Origin: Nitrosomonas halophila
GTDB taxonomy: Bacteria; Pseudomonadota; Gammaproteobacteria; Burkholderiales; Nitrosomonadaceae
DNA: 64,000 nt
Assembly (NCBI RefSeq): GCF_900107165.1
Contig: NZ_FNOY01000001.1
Coordinates: forward strand, 52,981-116,980
Direction: 5' to 3'
This document shows positions 40,681-49,247 of the stretch, one piece after another. Below the pieces are notes generated by a model, which worked only from the letters and a program-made list of their open reading frames with translations, made no database searches and had not been told where the DNA came from. Position 1 is the stretch's first letter. Each line of letters begins with the position of its first letter. Position numbers and translations under genes: made by a program.

Positions 40681-42453
40681 TTAGAATTCAACCCGGCTAT
40701 AGCCAAGGAGTGTCCCTGTCGCATAGGCGAGATCGATCAATGCTGCCTGATAATCCCTGACGGCATTGATTTCCTTTATCTGCGCTTCGCCCAATAGGGT
40801 GAGCATTTCCAGGACTTCCGTCATCGTCCTCAGGCCTTCCTTGAATTGCTTGAGTTCGGCTTCGTAGTTGATGCCGGCCAATATTACCTGTTGCCTGGTG
40901 GCAAGGATGCGCTGCCAGTTTTGCTCAACCTGGTCAAACACATCATAAATTTCCCTGAGGACAACTTGTTCTTGCAGGGTTTTCGTGGTCAAGCGCTGTA
41001 TGCGTTGCTGCACGGCTCTTTGCAGTTGCATCCGGCGGGCCTCGTTGGTCATGGGCAATTCAAAACGCAGGCCAATCGACCAGTCGTTAAAGCGGTTGCG
41101 GACGACATCTTCGTATGTCTGACTGAAGCTGCCACGGGAATTGGATAGTGCACCATAGCTATAATCCAGGGTGAAAAGTGGCAGGGTTTGATTTTCCAGA
41201 AATTCTATTCTGGTGAGATCGGCTGCCAATCTCAGTTCCAGCTCAAGCAATTCCAGCCGGCCATCGAGCGCCAGTGAGGCGATCTGTTTGCGATCGAGGT
41301 TATAGTAAACCAATGTCGGGGTGGTAGTCGGCACAATATGGATGTCTGAGTCGATTGTGTAGGTTTGATCATTGAGTAGAAATTTTAATTGGCGCTGGTT
41401 GAGCTTGAGTTTGGTATTGGCGATGATCAGCGACTCGACCCGGTCAGTCACCCCAATTTCGGCACGGCTGATTTCAATGGCCGCGGTGAGTCCTTCATCA
41501 ACTCGCCTTTGCACCATGGTGAGATTCTGGTTAGCCAGCTCATATTGTTGTCGCCTGACATCCAGCTCAGCCCAGGCAGCGTATAGCTCCCAATAAGCCT
41601 TATCAATGATCGAAATGACCCGTATCGATTGCAGCCGGGTTCTCATATCAACTGCTCGCCGTTCATAGTGAGCGATATTGATGCTGGCTTCATTCACGGC
41701 AATACCAGCATTTCTTAACAGCGGCTGGCTGATGGAGAAGCGCAGTGCGCTGCGAAATTCATCCGAATCCAGCTGACCTTTGGTTATCTTGCGTTCAATC
41801 GGCGAGCTGAGTGTTACGACACCTCCTGTGCGAAGTGGAATGGCGATGCCCGCTTCAGCGTTAAGTTGTTCAATTTTCTGTGGTTCGAGCGAGAGTTTGA
41901 CCCGTTGATCATCGAGCAATGGATTGGAAGAGGAGAGCTTGACATTATCACCGCCAATACCGGGTGCGTCCAAGTGCCTCAGATTGGCATTGGCAAAAAT
42001 GATATTGTCGAATTTTGCCCGCTCTTCTCCAACGGCAGTCTCGGCAATGACAGGTTCGATATTGGCGATTTTGAGAGAGAGATTGTTTTCCAGGGCAATT
42101 TTGCGAATTTCTGGAATCGATAAATTATGCTGATCAGAACGCTTTTCCCTATCATCCATTTGGCTAGTGACACCGGACAAGGCCTTGTGAACATCTATTT
42201 TGAGGGTTGATTTATGTGCCGGCAGGGGGATCAAAGGCTTGGTTTCAATATGATGTTCTAGGGTAGCGTCGATTTCGGTTGCAAAGTCACGCAATAACAG
42301 ACTCTCCTCGCGATTCAGGCGCTGTGTGGCCCGATTGTCGCTATCCACGGCCGGCTGGTCGTCCGGATGGGTGCGCATGGCGGCGAATATCAGTAATAAT
42401 GCTAAGAGTAATCGAAAGACAAGGCCTCTATGACTGCTAAAAAGAGGTTTCAT
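40681..42453 (-). CDS. TolC-family outer-membrane efflux protein
   Basis: 590 residues, longer than TolC because of about 120 extra N-terminal residues. A signal-anchor (LVFRLLLALLLIFAAM) is followed by two long helical hairpin repeats with the family features (RAEIGVTDRVESLIIANTKLKL, ...QVEQNWQRILATRQQVILAG, LREIYDVFDQ). Strand segments occur between them. It would form the outer-membrane channel for the ABC and HlyD proteins encoded upstream on the same strand, 166 bases away. Confidence 0.83.
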   Translation of the reverse strand: MKPLFSSHRGLVFRLLLALLLIFAAMRTHPDDQPAVDSDNRATQRLNREESLLLRDFATEIDATLEHHIETKPLIPLPAHKSTLKIDVHKALSGVTSQMDDREKRSDQHNLSIPEIRKIALENNLSLKIANIEPVIAETAVGEERAKFDNIIFANANLRHLDAPGIGGDNVKLSSSNPLLDDQRVKLSLEPQKIEQLNAEAGIAIPLRTGGVVTLSSPIERKITKGQLDSDEFRSALRFSISQPLLRNAGIAVNEASINIAHYERRAVDMRTRLQSIRVISIIDKAYWELYAAWAELDVRRQQYELANQNLTMVQRRVDEGLTAAIEISRAEIGVTDRVESLIIANTKLKLNQRQLKFLLNDQTYTIDSDIHIVPTTTPTLVYYNLDRKQIASLALDGRLELLELELRLAADLTRIEFLENQTLPLFTLDYSYGALSNSRGSFSQTYEDVVRNRFNDWSIGLRFELPMTNEARRMQLQRAVQQRIQRLTTKTLQEQVVLREIYDVFDQVEQNWQRILATRQQVILAGINYEAELKQFKEGLRTMTEVLEMLTLLGEAQIKEINAVRDYQAALIDLAYATGTLLGYSRVEF

Positions 42454-42619
42454 CTGAGTAAGCTTATATTATCAACTATAAAGTATCGTGGCTCAAAATA
42501 TGGAAATTCTGTCCGAAATCCGTAAATAGATTCTAGTTGCAGTTCTAGTTGAGCCAATGGAATTTCAGGGTGGAAATGGCTCATGAGTACATAAACAGCC
42601 AGGTTTGAGCGCCTATCAA

Positions 42620-43981
42620 TCAATGTGAAATCTCGCGTTTTAGGGGAGCAAACTCGGCTGTTTTTACCTTGGCGGCAGGACTCGTTCTAGATTGATGTAG
42701 TGACGGGTCAGGTAATCTTGGTGGGAAGTCGTTGAAAATACGCCAAATTTCATAGCCCACCGTGACTTCTTCCAGCAATATCCAGCCTTTCGCAGTCGCA
42801 CCTTGCCGTAGGAAGCGGTTTGACGGCCAGGTTTGTACGGTTTCATCCGGTACTACCATAATCCGGAAATTACCAGTGCCATCATCATTGGTATCCACAA
42901 AAGATACTACGCCACCGAATGTGCCCAAAGCCACACTCGGCCAGCCGGCAATCTGAATGGCTGGCCAGCCCTCGAATTCAATCCGTACCTTGCTGCCCGG
43001 GCTGATCAGTGCGGCATCCAGGCCATCGACCATCAGCGCAACCGCCCGTTGGTGAGTATCCGGGATAATGGTCAACAGGGGTTGTCCTTGTGTGACGACT
43101 CGGGACTGGGAGTTGATCGGTACCCTGAAAACGGTTCCGTTTCGTGGCGCTCTAACAAGCTGTGCTTTCTGTCTGGACAGATTGGTTTCTGCTGTGGCCA
43201 GGCTGATGCGACTGTCGGCAATTTCGGAGCGGATTCTGTTGGTTATCGCGTTAACCGCATCAATCGAGGTTTGTGCGTCTGCGCGTACCTGTTGCAATTC
43301 CGCTTGGGTGGATTTTTCTTCTGCGAGCGCAGAGTCATACTGTGCCCGAGTGCTGTTCAAGTGACGTCTGGCAATGATTTCATCGCGTTCGGCAATTTCT
43401 TTGTCCCGTTTCGATACCAGGCCATCACTTAACAGCCGCTGCATGCGTTTCAGCTGAAATTGCGCGGCATCCAGTGTTGCCTGCGCGGAAACAATATTTT
43501 CTGATGTGGCCAGCACTTTTTGCTTGGCAATATCCATTTTATATTGCGCAGCGGCGATCCGGGCATCTCGGACGGCCAACAGATTCTGAAGCTGTATCTG
43601 ATAAGATTGCAGTTCATCTTCTTTTGCCTTGAGCCGATTCTGGCTTGCCTCCAGCTGTGCCCTGAGGCGATCTTTGAATAGGGGATCGATATCGCTGATT
43701 TCGACCAGGATGTCGCCCGCCACGACTTTCGACCCTTCCAGTACATGCCATTTCTGGATGGTGCCGCTGACCGGTGCATCGACTGATTGCATGCGTTCCT
43801 GGGGAATATATGCCGTCACAAAACCATGAGCGACAATGTTCTGTTGCCAAGGCAGAAAAAGCATTAATAACTGGATAATAAAGAATGAGACACTCAGGAA
43901 CTTGGTGAGTGATTTGACAAATGTGGGCGTTTCTACTTCTAGCAGCGCAGAGTACCGTTTGCTGGCGGGTGGGTTTTTCAT
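42620..43981 (-). CDS. HlyD-family membrane fusion protein
   Basis: 453 residues from ATG 43981, which overlaps the ABC gene's stop by four bases. One membrane helix (about 25-45), a biotinyl-lipoyl half-motif (QSVDAPVSGTIQKWHVLEGSKVVAGDILVEI), a long coiled-coil hairpin (about 95-245), then the second half-motif (APRNGTVFRVPINSQSRVVTQGQPLLTI) and beta-barrel region. It bridges the inner and outer membrane in a type I-like export system. The membrane helix is followed by a periplasmic domain typical of peptide and protein exporters. Confidence 0.87.
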   Translation of the reverse strand: MKNPPASKRYSALLEVETPTFVKSLTKFLSVSFFIIQLLMLFLPWQQNIVAHGFVTAYIPQERMQSVDAPVSGTIQKWHVLEGSKVVAGDILVEISDIDPLFKDRLRAQLEASQNRLKAKEDELQSYQIQLQNLLAVRDARIAAAQYKMDIAKQKVLATSENIVSAQATLDAAQFQLKRMQRLLSDGLVSKRDKEIAERDEIIARRHLNSTRAQYDSALAEEKSTQAELQQVRADAQTSIDAVNAITNRIRSEIADSRISLATAETNLSRQKAQLVRAPRNGTVFRVPINSQSRVVTQGQPLLTIIPDTHQRAVALMVDGLDAALISPGSKVRIEFEGWPAIQIAGWPSVALGTFGGVVSFVDTNDDGTGNFRIMVVPDETVQTWPSNRFLRQGATAKGWILLEEVTVGYEIWRIFNDFPPRLPDPSLHQSRTSPAAKVKTAEFAPLKREISH

Positions 43982-45639
43982 GTTCGACGGTATTTTGCTT
44001 CCAGGGATATGACGCGCTCGCATTGATTGGCAATGGCACTGGAGCGCGTCAGAATGACCAGAGTAAACGGCTGATTGCGTAGCACGGCAAGGGCTTTGTC
44101 CAGAGATTCCTGTTCCAGTGTGTCCAGTAGCTCATTGATCAGTAGCAAGGCGGGCTGGGCGACCACTGCGCGTGCAATCATCAGTAGCTTTGCTTGATCT
44201 CTAATCAGCGGCGCACCGGAGAAATGCAGCTTGGTTTCCGCGCCGTGCTCGAGACGGGTGATTGCGTCAAGCAAACCCAACTGCTCCAGTACTGCTGATA
44301 TGTTCTCGATATCCGTATCGGGTTTCCAAATTTTTACATTATCGCGGATTGAGGCTTCTATAATTTCCACTTTGTGGAGGAGTACGATATGTTTGCGAAT
44401 TGCCTCGATATTGAGTAAATTGAGATCAATGTTGTTCAGTTGCACGCGTCCATGCACGGGTTGCCGCAAGCCCACAATCACTTGGGCGAGTTTGGATTTG
44501 CCGCTGCCGTCAGCACCCAGAATGGCAATGTCCCTACCCGCTTCCAGCTGGAAGGTGATATCGTTTGTGATCACCCTGTCACTAGCGGCTTCTGTGCAGA
44601 CTTCAAATAATTCAAGCTTGAGCGGACCAGTGATTTGAACCGGGCTGCCATTTGTGCGTTCCTGGGGAAGATCCTGGATGATGCCAAGTTTATCCAAGCC
44701 TGCAAGCAAGTCATAATAATACTCAAGTTGACCAATAAAGCGCAGAAAGGAAGCCATGACAGTAAAAATGATCAGTTCTGCTGCCACGAACTGACCCAGA
44801 TTAATTTCACCTGTGACGACAAGCACTCCGCCCAATGCTAACATGGTTGTGCCGCCTACAGCATAGATGAAGACGCCTCCAATTAATTGGGAGAAGAGAA
44901 TTCTGAAGTGGCTTTGACGTTTTTCCAGGTAATGCTTTGACAAGACATCGACATGCTGCATGGCGAAACCCTCGCCGGAAGAGAATCTGAAGGTATTGAG
45001 ACTGCGCGCGATAGTCTCCAGCCAGGCAGCGAGCGAGTATTTGGCATGTGATTCACTGATGGCTGTCATCTCTCCTCTCCTGCCAATGACAAAGACGATA
45101 AACAGAATAACCATAATGATTATGATGGCCATCACACCGAAATAAACACTATAAAAAATCAAAAGCACACTTCCGGTCAAGCCTTGGAATATGGTTGCTA
45201 CGCCAGTTGTAAGGAGTGTGCCCAATGATTTCTGAACGGTGGTGACTTCAAAAAATCGGTTGACCAGCTCAACCATATTGTTGCGTTCATACATATGCAG
45301 GCGCGCCATGCTGATTTTCTCAGCAATATTAAAGGCGGTGCGGACGAAAAGTCTTCTCTGAATAAGTTCGACGACATAAAATTCCAGCGCATACAAAAAA
45401 CCTACCAGGGAGAGAAACACAAAAAGCATGAACGATATGATCACCAAAGGCTTGATCAAGCTTCCCATGGTGACGGTATTGATAAAGGTCTGGATGGTTA
45501 TGGGAACAGCAAGGTTGATCAAGCCTACACCTAGCATGAGCGCCATCAGGATGATGATATCGCTTTTTTCCAACCGAAGAATATCTGCCATGCGGGCAGT
45601 CGGCCGAATTTTGCTGCTGGGGTGATGTGTGCTCGCCAT
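43978..45639 (-). CDS. ABC transporter with degenerate ATPase domain (type I secretion-like)
   Basis: 553 residues. Five or six membrane helices (about 30-300), then a nucleotide-binding domain. Walker A is intact (GADGSGKSK), but other motifs are changed: the Q-loop Gln is missing (LLHKVE), the signature LSGGQ reads FSGAP, Walker B Asp is Asn (LLLINE), and the switch His is lost (ILTRSS). ATP hydrolysis should be weak or absent. It heads a three-gene operon with HlyD and TolC. It could be a regulated or inactive exporter, or need a partner ATPase encoded elsewhere. No substrate gene is seen. Confidence 0.82.
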   Translation of the reverse strand: MASTHHPSSKIRPTARMADILRLEKSDIIILMALMLGVGLINLAVPITIQTFINTVTMGSLIKPLVIISFMLFVFLSLVGFLYALEFYVVELIQRRLFVRTAFNIAEKISMARLHMYERNNMVELVNRFFEVTTVQKSLGTLLTTGVATIFQGLTGSVLLIFYSVYFGVMAIIIIMVILFIVFVIGRRGEMTAISESHAKYSLAAWLETIARSLNTFRFSSGEGFAMQHVDVLSKHYLEKRQSHFRILFSQLIGGVFIYAVGGTTMLALGGVLVVTGEINLGQFVAAELIIFTVMASFLRFIGQLEYYYDLLAGLDKLGIIQDLPQERTNGSPVQITGPLKLELFEVCTEAASDRVITNDITFQLEAGRDIAILGADGSGKSKLAQVIVGLRQPVHGRVQLNNIDLNLLNIEAIRKHIVLLHKVEIIEASIRDNVKIWKPDTDIENISAVLEQLGLLDAITRLEHGAETKLHFSGAPLIRDQAKLLMIARAVVAQPALLLINELLDTLEQESLDKALAVLRNQPFTLVILTRSSAIANQCERVISLEAKYRRT

Positions 45640-46254
45640 AAAGTTTTCTTTTTATCTCATGGAATCAGTTGGTCAGAATATACTTTGCATGTGCCGAGGG
45701 CGGTTCGATTGCAAAGGCTAGGGAGCAATGGTTCTTTGTTCGTTTCGATAGCAATTGCGGGTTCCGAAGTCGCTGCCGATTATGGCCGGACGAGGCAGCG
45801 CTGGGTATCCGAGCGGGCAGGTTAAACCGGGATAGTCCTGATGAAGAAACCGTTACTATCATCTGATCCGAGTGGCGGTTGATGAGAATACTTGCACAGT
45901 AGCGCGTGAGAGCATCTTTTTTGGGTTGCCGTCACATCCTGTTACTAATGCATTTGTGGTAACAAATGCAAATGTGGGTTTCTCCGAGACAGTCCCTCAC
46001 CGCAAGCCGGCTTCAACATGACTATGCGCTTGTGTATTTGCATACTATGTATGTCTTTGAACAAGTGTCGGTTGATATTGCCTGGTCGATTTTAAGTGCA
46101 TAGGGTGTTCACTCGGGAGCATTCTTGCTGCACTTTGGACGCATCAAGGCCGCAGTCCCGAGTCCAATTGCTGTTGCGCATCCTATCATAGTCTGCATTT
46201 TAGGGGGCGCAGCCACTGTGTCGGAATGCAACTACACGTATCTGAGGATAATGC
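45640..46254. other. Non-coding region between the exporter operon and cbbR
   Basis: About 615 bases in which I see no gene, RNA or clear operator. The exporter promoter must lie near 45650-45800 on the minus strand. Short frames do not look like proteins. Confidence 0.4.
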
Positions 46255-47157
46255 TCAGGGCATTAGCTCTGGCGCCTCTTTGAGCAGGAATTCCTTAAAT
46301 GTTTTTGCTACATTGGAGAAACGTTTATTCTTCCGGTGCACAATATGCCAGTGGCGCATGATGGGAAATCCTTGTACATCCAGAATCTTGAGGCGATTCG
46401 TAATCAACTCTAATTCGATCGTATGGCGTGACATGATGCCCAGACCCATGCCTGCCTGAACAGCCTGTTTGATGGCTTCAGAGGTATCGGTTTCCATGCC
46501 TCGGTTGATTGTAATTTGCTGCTCCGCGAAGAAACGTTCCATTGCATTGCGTGTGCCCGAACCCGGCTCGCGCACGAGAAAAACTTCCTGCGCCAGCCGT
46601 TTTACAGGGATTTTTTGCTGCCCGCACAAGGAGTGGTTGGGTGGGGCAATAATTACCAATGGGTTTTCCATGAATGACTCGGAAACGATATCCAATCCAT
46701 CGGGCGGCTGTCCCATGATAGCTAAATCGGTCAGATTGTCCGCCAGCTGTCTGAGGACATTTTCGCGATTGGAAACGTTGAGGCTGACAGTGATGCCCTG
46801 ATAGCGCTGACAAAATTTGGCTAATAGATGGGGCGTAAAATAGTTGGCCGTACTGACCACGGAGATATTGAGTTTCCCGCGTTCCAGTCCTTTTAGTTCA
46901 TCCAGTGCAAGCTCCATGTCGGCGATCAGCTGCGCAATGGCGCGGCTGTATTGATAGAGCTCTTGGCCGGCTTCGGTCAAATAAATGCGCTTACCCATCT
47001 GTTCAAATAACGGCAGCCCAACCAGGTTCTCTAGTTGTTTGATTTGCAGAGAGACTGTCGGCTGGGTAAGAAAGAGTTCTTCGGCTGCGCGCGTAAAGCT
47101 TGAATGGCGTGCGACCGATTCGAAGACTTTCAGTTGATGCAAGGTAATATGCGACAT
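46255..47157 (-). CDS. cbbR: LysR-family regulator of CO2-fixation genes, CbbR
   Basis: 300 residues from ATG 47157 (MSHITLHQLKVFESVARHSSF); the frame runs 30 codons further but into the promoter. N-terminal winged helix-turn-helix (FTRAAEELFLTQPTVSLQIKQLENLVGLPLFEQ) and a substrate-binding domain with ISVVSTANYFTPHLLA and REPGSGTRNAMERFF. The sequence and the place, divergent from cbbL, identify CbbR. It should activate the carboxysome operon when RuBP or NADPH levels signal need. Confidence 0.94.
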   Translation of the reverse strand: MSHITLHQLKVFESVARHSSFTRAAEELFLTQPTVSLQIKQLENLVGLPLFEQMGKRIYLTEAGQELYQYSRAIAQLIADMELALDELKGLERGKLNISVVSTANYFTPHLLAKFCQRYQGITVSLNVSNRENVLRQLADNLTDLAIMGQPPDGLDIVSESFMENPLVIIAPPNHSLCGQQKIPVKRLAQEVFLVREPGSGTRNAMERFFAEQQITINRGMETDTSEAIKQAVQAGMGLGIMSRHTIELELITNRLKILDVQGFPIMRHWHIVHRKNKRFSNVAKTFKEFLLKEAPELMP

Positions 47158-47222
47158 AGGGCTAAATGAGGAGTGTGAGTTGCAATATAGGAAATTTTTA
47201 TGATAACCATCGGAATTATTAA

Positions 47223-47252
47223 TTAGTCTTATTGATAAGTACAACATATAAT
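47223..47252 (+). promoter_or_regulatory. Probable CbbR-controlled promoter of cbbL
   Basis: TATAAT at 47247-47252 is a good -10. The stretch just upstream holds the inverted repeat TTATTGATAA (47229-47238) and TTA/TAA half-sites of the LysR type (T-N11-A). The -35 is weak, as expected for an activator-dependent promoter. About 107 bases of leader follow. Confidence 0.5.
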
Positions 47253-47358
47253 CCAGAACCAGAATTACAAATGGTTCCTTTTAATAATTCTCCGCTCTCT
47301 GGTTGCCGGGATTGATGCCGGGTGATCTGCAGGGCTTTCAATGATAGGAAATTGCAAG

Positions 47359-48780
47359 ATGGCTGCTAAAACATACAGTGCCGGTGTAAAAGAATACCGA
47401 CAAACCTACTGGATGCCGGAATATACGCCTTTAGATACGGATCTTCTGGCTTGTTTCAAAATCACCCCCCAACCTGGTGTCGATCGTGAGGAAGCGGCTG
47501 CAGCGGTTGCGGCCGAGTCATCAACAGGTACCTGGACCACCGTCTGGACCGATTTGTTGACCGATCTGGATTACTATAAAGGACGCGCCTATCACATTGA
47601 GGACGTGCCTGGAGACGATACCTGCTTCTATGCGTTCATCGCCTATCCGATCGATTTGTTTGAAGAAGGTTCGGTGGTCAACGTGTTCACCTCGTTGGTC
47701 GGCAACGTATTTGGCTTCAAGGCGATACGCGCGTTGCGTCTCGAAGATATCCGCTTTCCAATCGCCTATGTCAAGACATGTGGCGGCCCGCCCAATGGTA
47801 TCCAGGTTGAAAGAGATGTCATGAACAAATATGGCCGTCCGCTGCTGGGTTGTACGATCAAGCCGAAGCTGGGGCTTTCCGGAAAAAACTACGGCCGGGC
47901 TGTATACGAATGCCTGCGTGGCGGCCTTGATTTCACCAAGGATGATGAAAACATCAATAGCCAGCCATTCATGCGCTGGCGTCAGCGTTTTGACTTCGTG
48001 ATGGAAGCTATCCTGAAAGCCGAGGCGGAAACCGGCGAACGCAAGGGCCATTACCTGAACGTGACCGCGCCCACACCGGAAGAAATGTACAAGCGCGCCG
48101 AGTATGCAAAAGAAATTGGCGCGCCAATCATCATGCATGACTACATCACTGGGGGCTTCTGCGCAAATACCGGACTGGCTAACTGGTGTCGTGACAATGG
48201 TATGTTGCTGCACATCCATCGTGCGATGCATGCTGTACTCGATCGCAACCCGCATCATGGTATCCACTTCCGTGTATTGACCAAAATTCTGCGTTTGTCA
48301 GGTGGCGATCATCTACATTCAGGTACCGTTGTGGGCAAGTTGGAAGGGGACCGGGAAGCGACGCTTGGCTGGATCGATCTCATGCGCGAATCATTTGTGC
48401 CAGAAGACCGCGGACGCGGCATTTTCTTTGATCAGGACTGGGGTTCCATGCCAGGTGTATTCCCTGTTGCGTCGGGCGGTATCCATGTTTGGCACATGCC
48501 TGCGTTGGTTGCGATTTTCAATGATGACTCCGTATTGCAGTTCGGTGGAGGGACGTTAGGCCACCCATGGGGGAATGCTGCTGGTGCTGCTGCCAACCGT
48601 GTTGCACTCGAAGCTTGTGTGCAAGCGCGTAATGAAGGCCGCCAAGTGGAAAAAGAAGGGAAGGAAATCCTGACTGCCGCAGCACAGCACTCGCCAGAAC
48701 TCAAGATCGCGATGGAAACCTGGAAAGAAATCAAATTTGAGTTCGATACTGTCGACAAACTGGATGTTGCGCACAAGTAA
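47359..48780 (+). CDS. cbbL: RuBisCO large subunit, form IA
   Basis: 473 residues from ATG 47359 ([15 protein letters not shown]), the usual start; AGGAAA lies before it. [17 protein letters not shown] holds the Lys that is carbamylated, KPKLGLS the catalytic Lys, and GKLEGDRE the loop 6 Lys. The sequence is of the IA type that is packed in alpha-carboxysomes. It fixes CO2 on ribulose bisphosphate. A long hairpin (48792-48855) stands between it and cbbS. Confidence 0.98.
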   Translation: MAAKTYSAGVKEYRQTYWMPEYTPLDTDLLACFKITPQPGVDREEAAAAVAAESSTGTWTTVWTDLLTDLDYYKGRAYHIEDVPGDDTCFYAFIAYPIDLFEEGSVVNVFTSLVGNVFGFKAIRALRLEDIRFPIAYVKTCGGPPNGIQVERDVMNKYGRPLLGCTIKPKLGLSGKNYGRAVYECLRGGLDFTKDDENINSQPFMRWRQRFDFVMEAILKAEAETGERKGHYLNVTAPTPEEMYKRAEYAKEIGAPIIMHDYITGGFCANTGLANWCRDNGMLLHIHRAMHAVLDRNPHHGIHFRVLTKILRLSGGDHLHSGTVVGKLEGDREATLGWIDLMRESFVPEDRGRGIFFDQDWGSMPGVFPVASGGIHVWHMPALVAIFNDDSVLQFGGGTLGHPWGNAAGAAANRVALEACVQARNEGRQVEKEGKEILTAAAQHSPELKIAMETWKEIKFEFDTVDKLDVAHK

Positions 48781-48791
48781 TTTGTTTGTAG

Positions 48792-48855
48792 GGATCATGG
48801 ATTCATGAGACGGCCCAATGCACCGGCTGTATGGTGAAATCATGAATTCTGATCC
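48792..48855 (+). promoter_or_regulatory. Long hairpin between cbbL and cbbS
   Basis: GGATCA-GGATTCATGA (one T bulge after GGATCA) pairs with TCATGAATTC-TGATCC in a 16-bp stem, one G-U pair, around a 31-base loop. There is no T-run. It may protect the cbbL end or set the ratio of RuBisCO mRNAs to the shell genes. Confidence 0.6.
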
Positions 48856-48884
48856 AGTCTACTTCAATAAAAAAGGATACTGAC

Positions 48885-49211
48885 ATGACCGTTCAAGCCT
48901 ATAAAGTAACAAAAAAATACGAAACCTTTTCCTATTTGCCGCAGATGACACCCGATCAGGTGCGTCGGCAGATTGCCTATGCCATCAGCCAGGGATGGAA
49001 TCCTGCAGTTGAGCACACTGAGAAAGGTGCCGCCGCAACCAGCAATTTCTGGTATATGTGGAAACTGCCGCTGTTTGGCGAGCAATCGGTTGATGCCGTG
49101 CTGGCCGAACTGGATGCCTGCCACCGCGAATTTCCGGATCATGTCGTGCGCTTCCTTGCCTACGACAACTATACCCAAAGTCAAGGGACAGCTTTTGTCG
49201 TTTATCGCTGA
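48885..49211 (+). CDS. cbbS: RuBisCO small subunit, form IA
   Basis: 108 residues. [35 protein letters not shown] and [12 protein letters not shown], then [15 protein letters not shown] at the end are typical of form IA small subunits. It completes the L8S8 enzyme with cbbL. It lies 104 bases after cbbL with a hairpin between. Confidence 0.97.
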   Translation: MTVQAYKVTKKYETFSYLPQMTPDQVRRQIAYAISQGWNPAVEHTEKGAAATSNFWYMWKLPLFGEQSVDAVLAELDACHREFPDHVVRFLAYDNYTQSQGTAFVVYR

Positions 49212-49247
49212 GCGAATTTCTATTCAATCAACAGTTAGAGGTACGTG

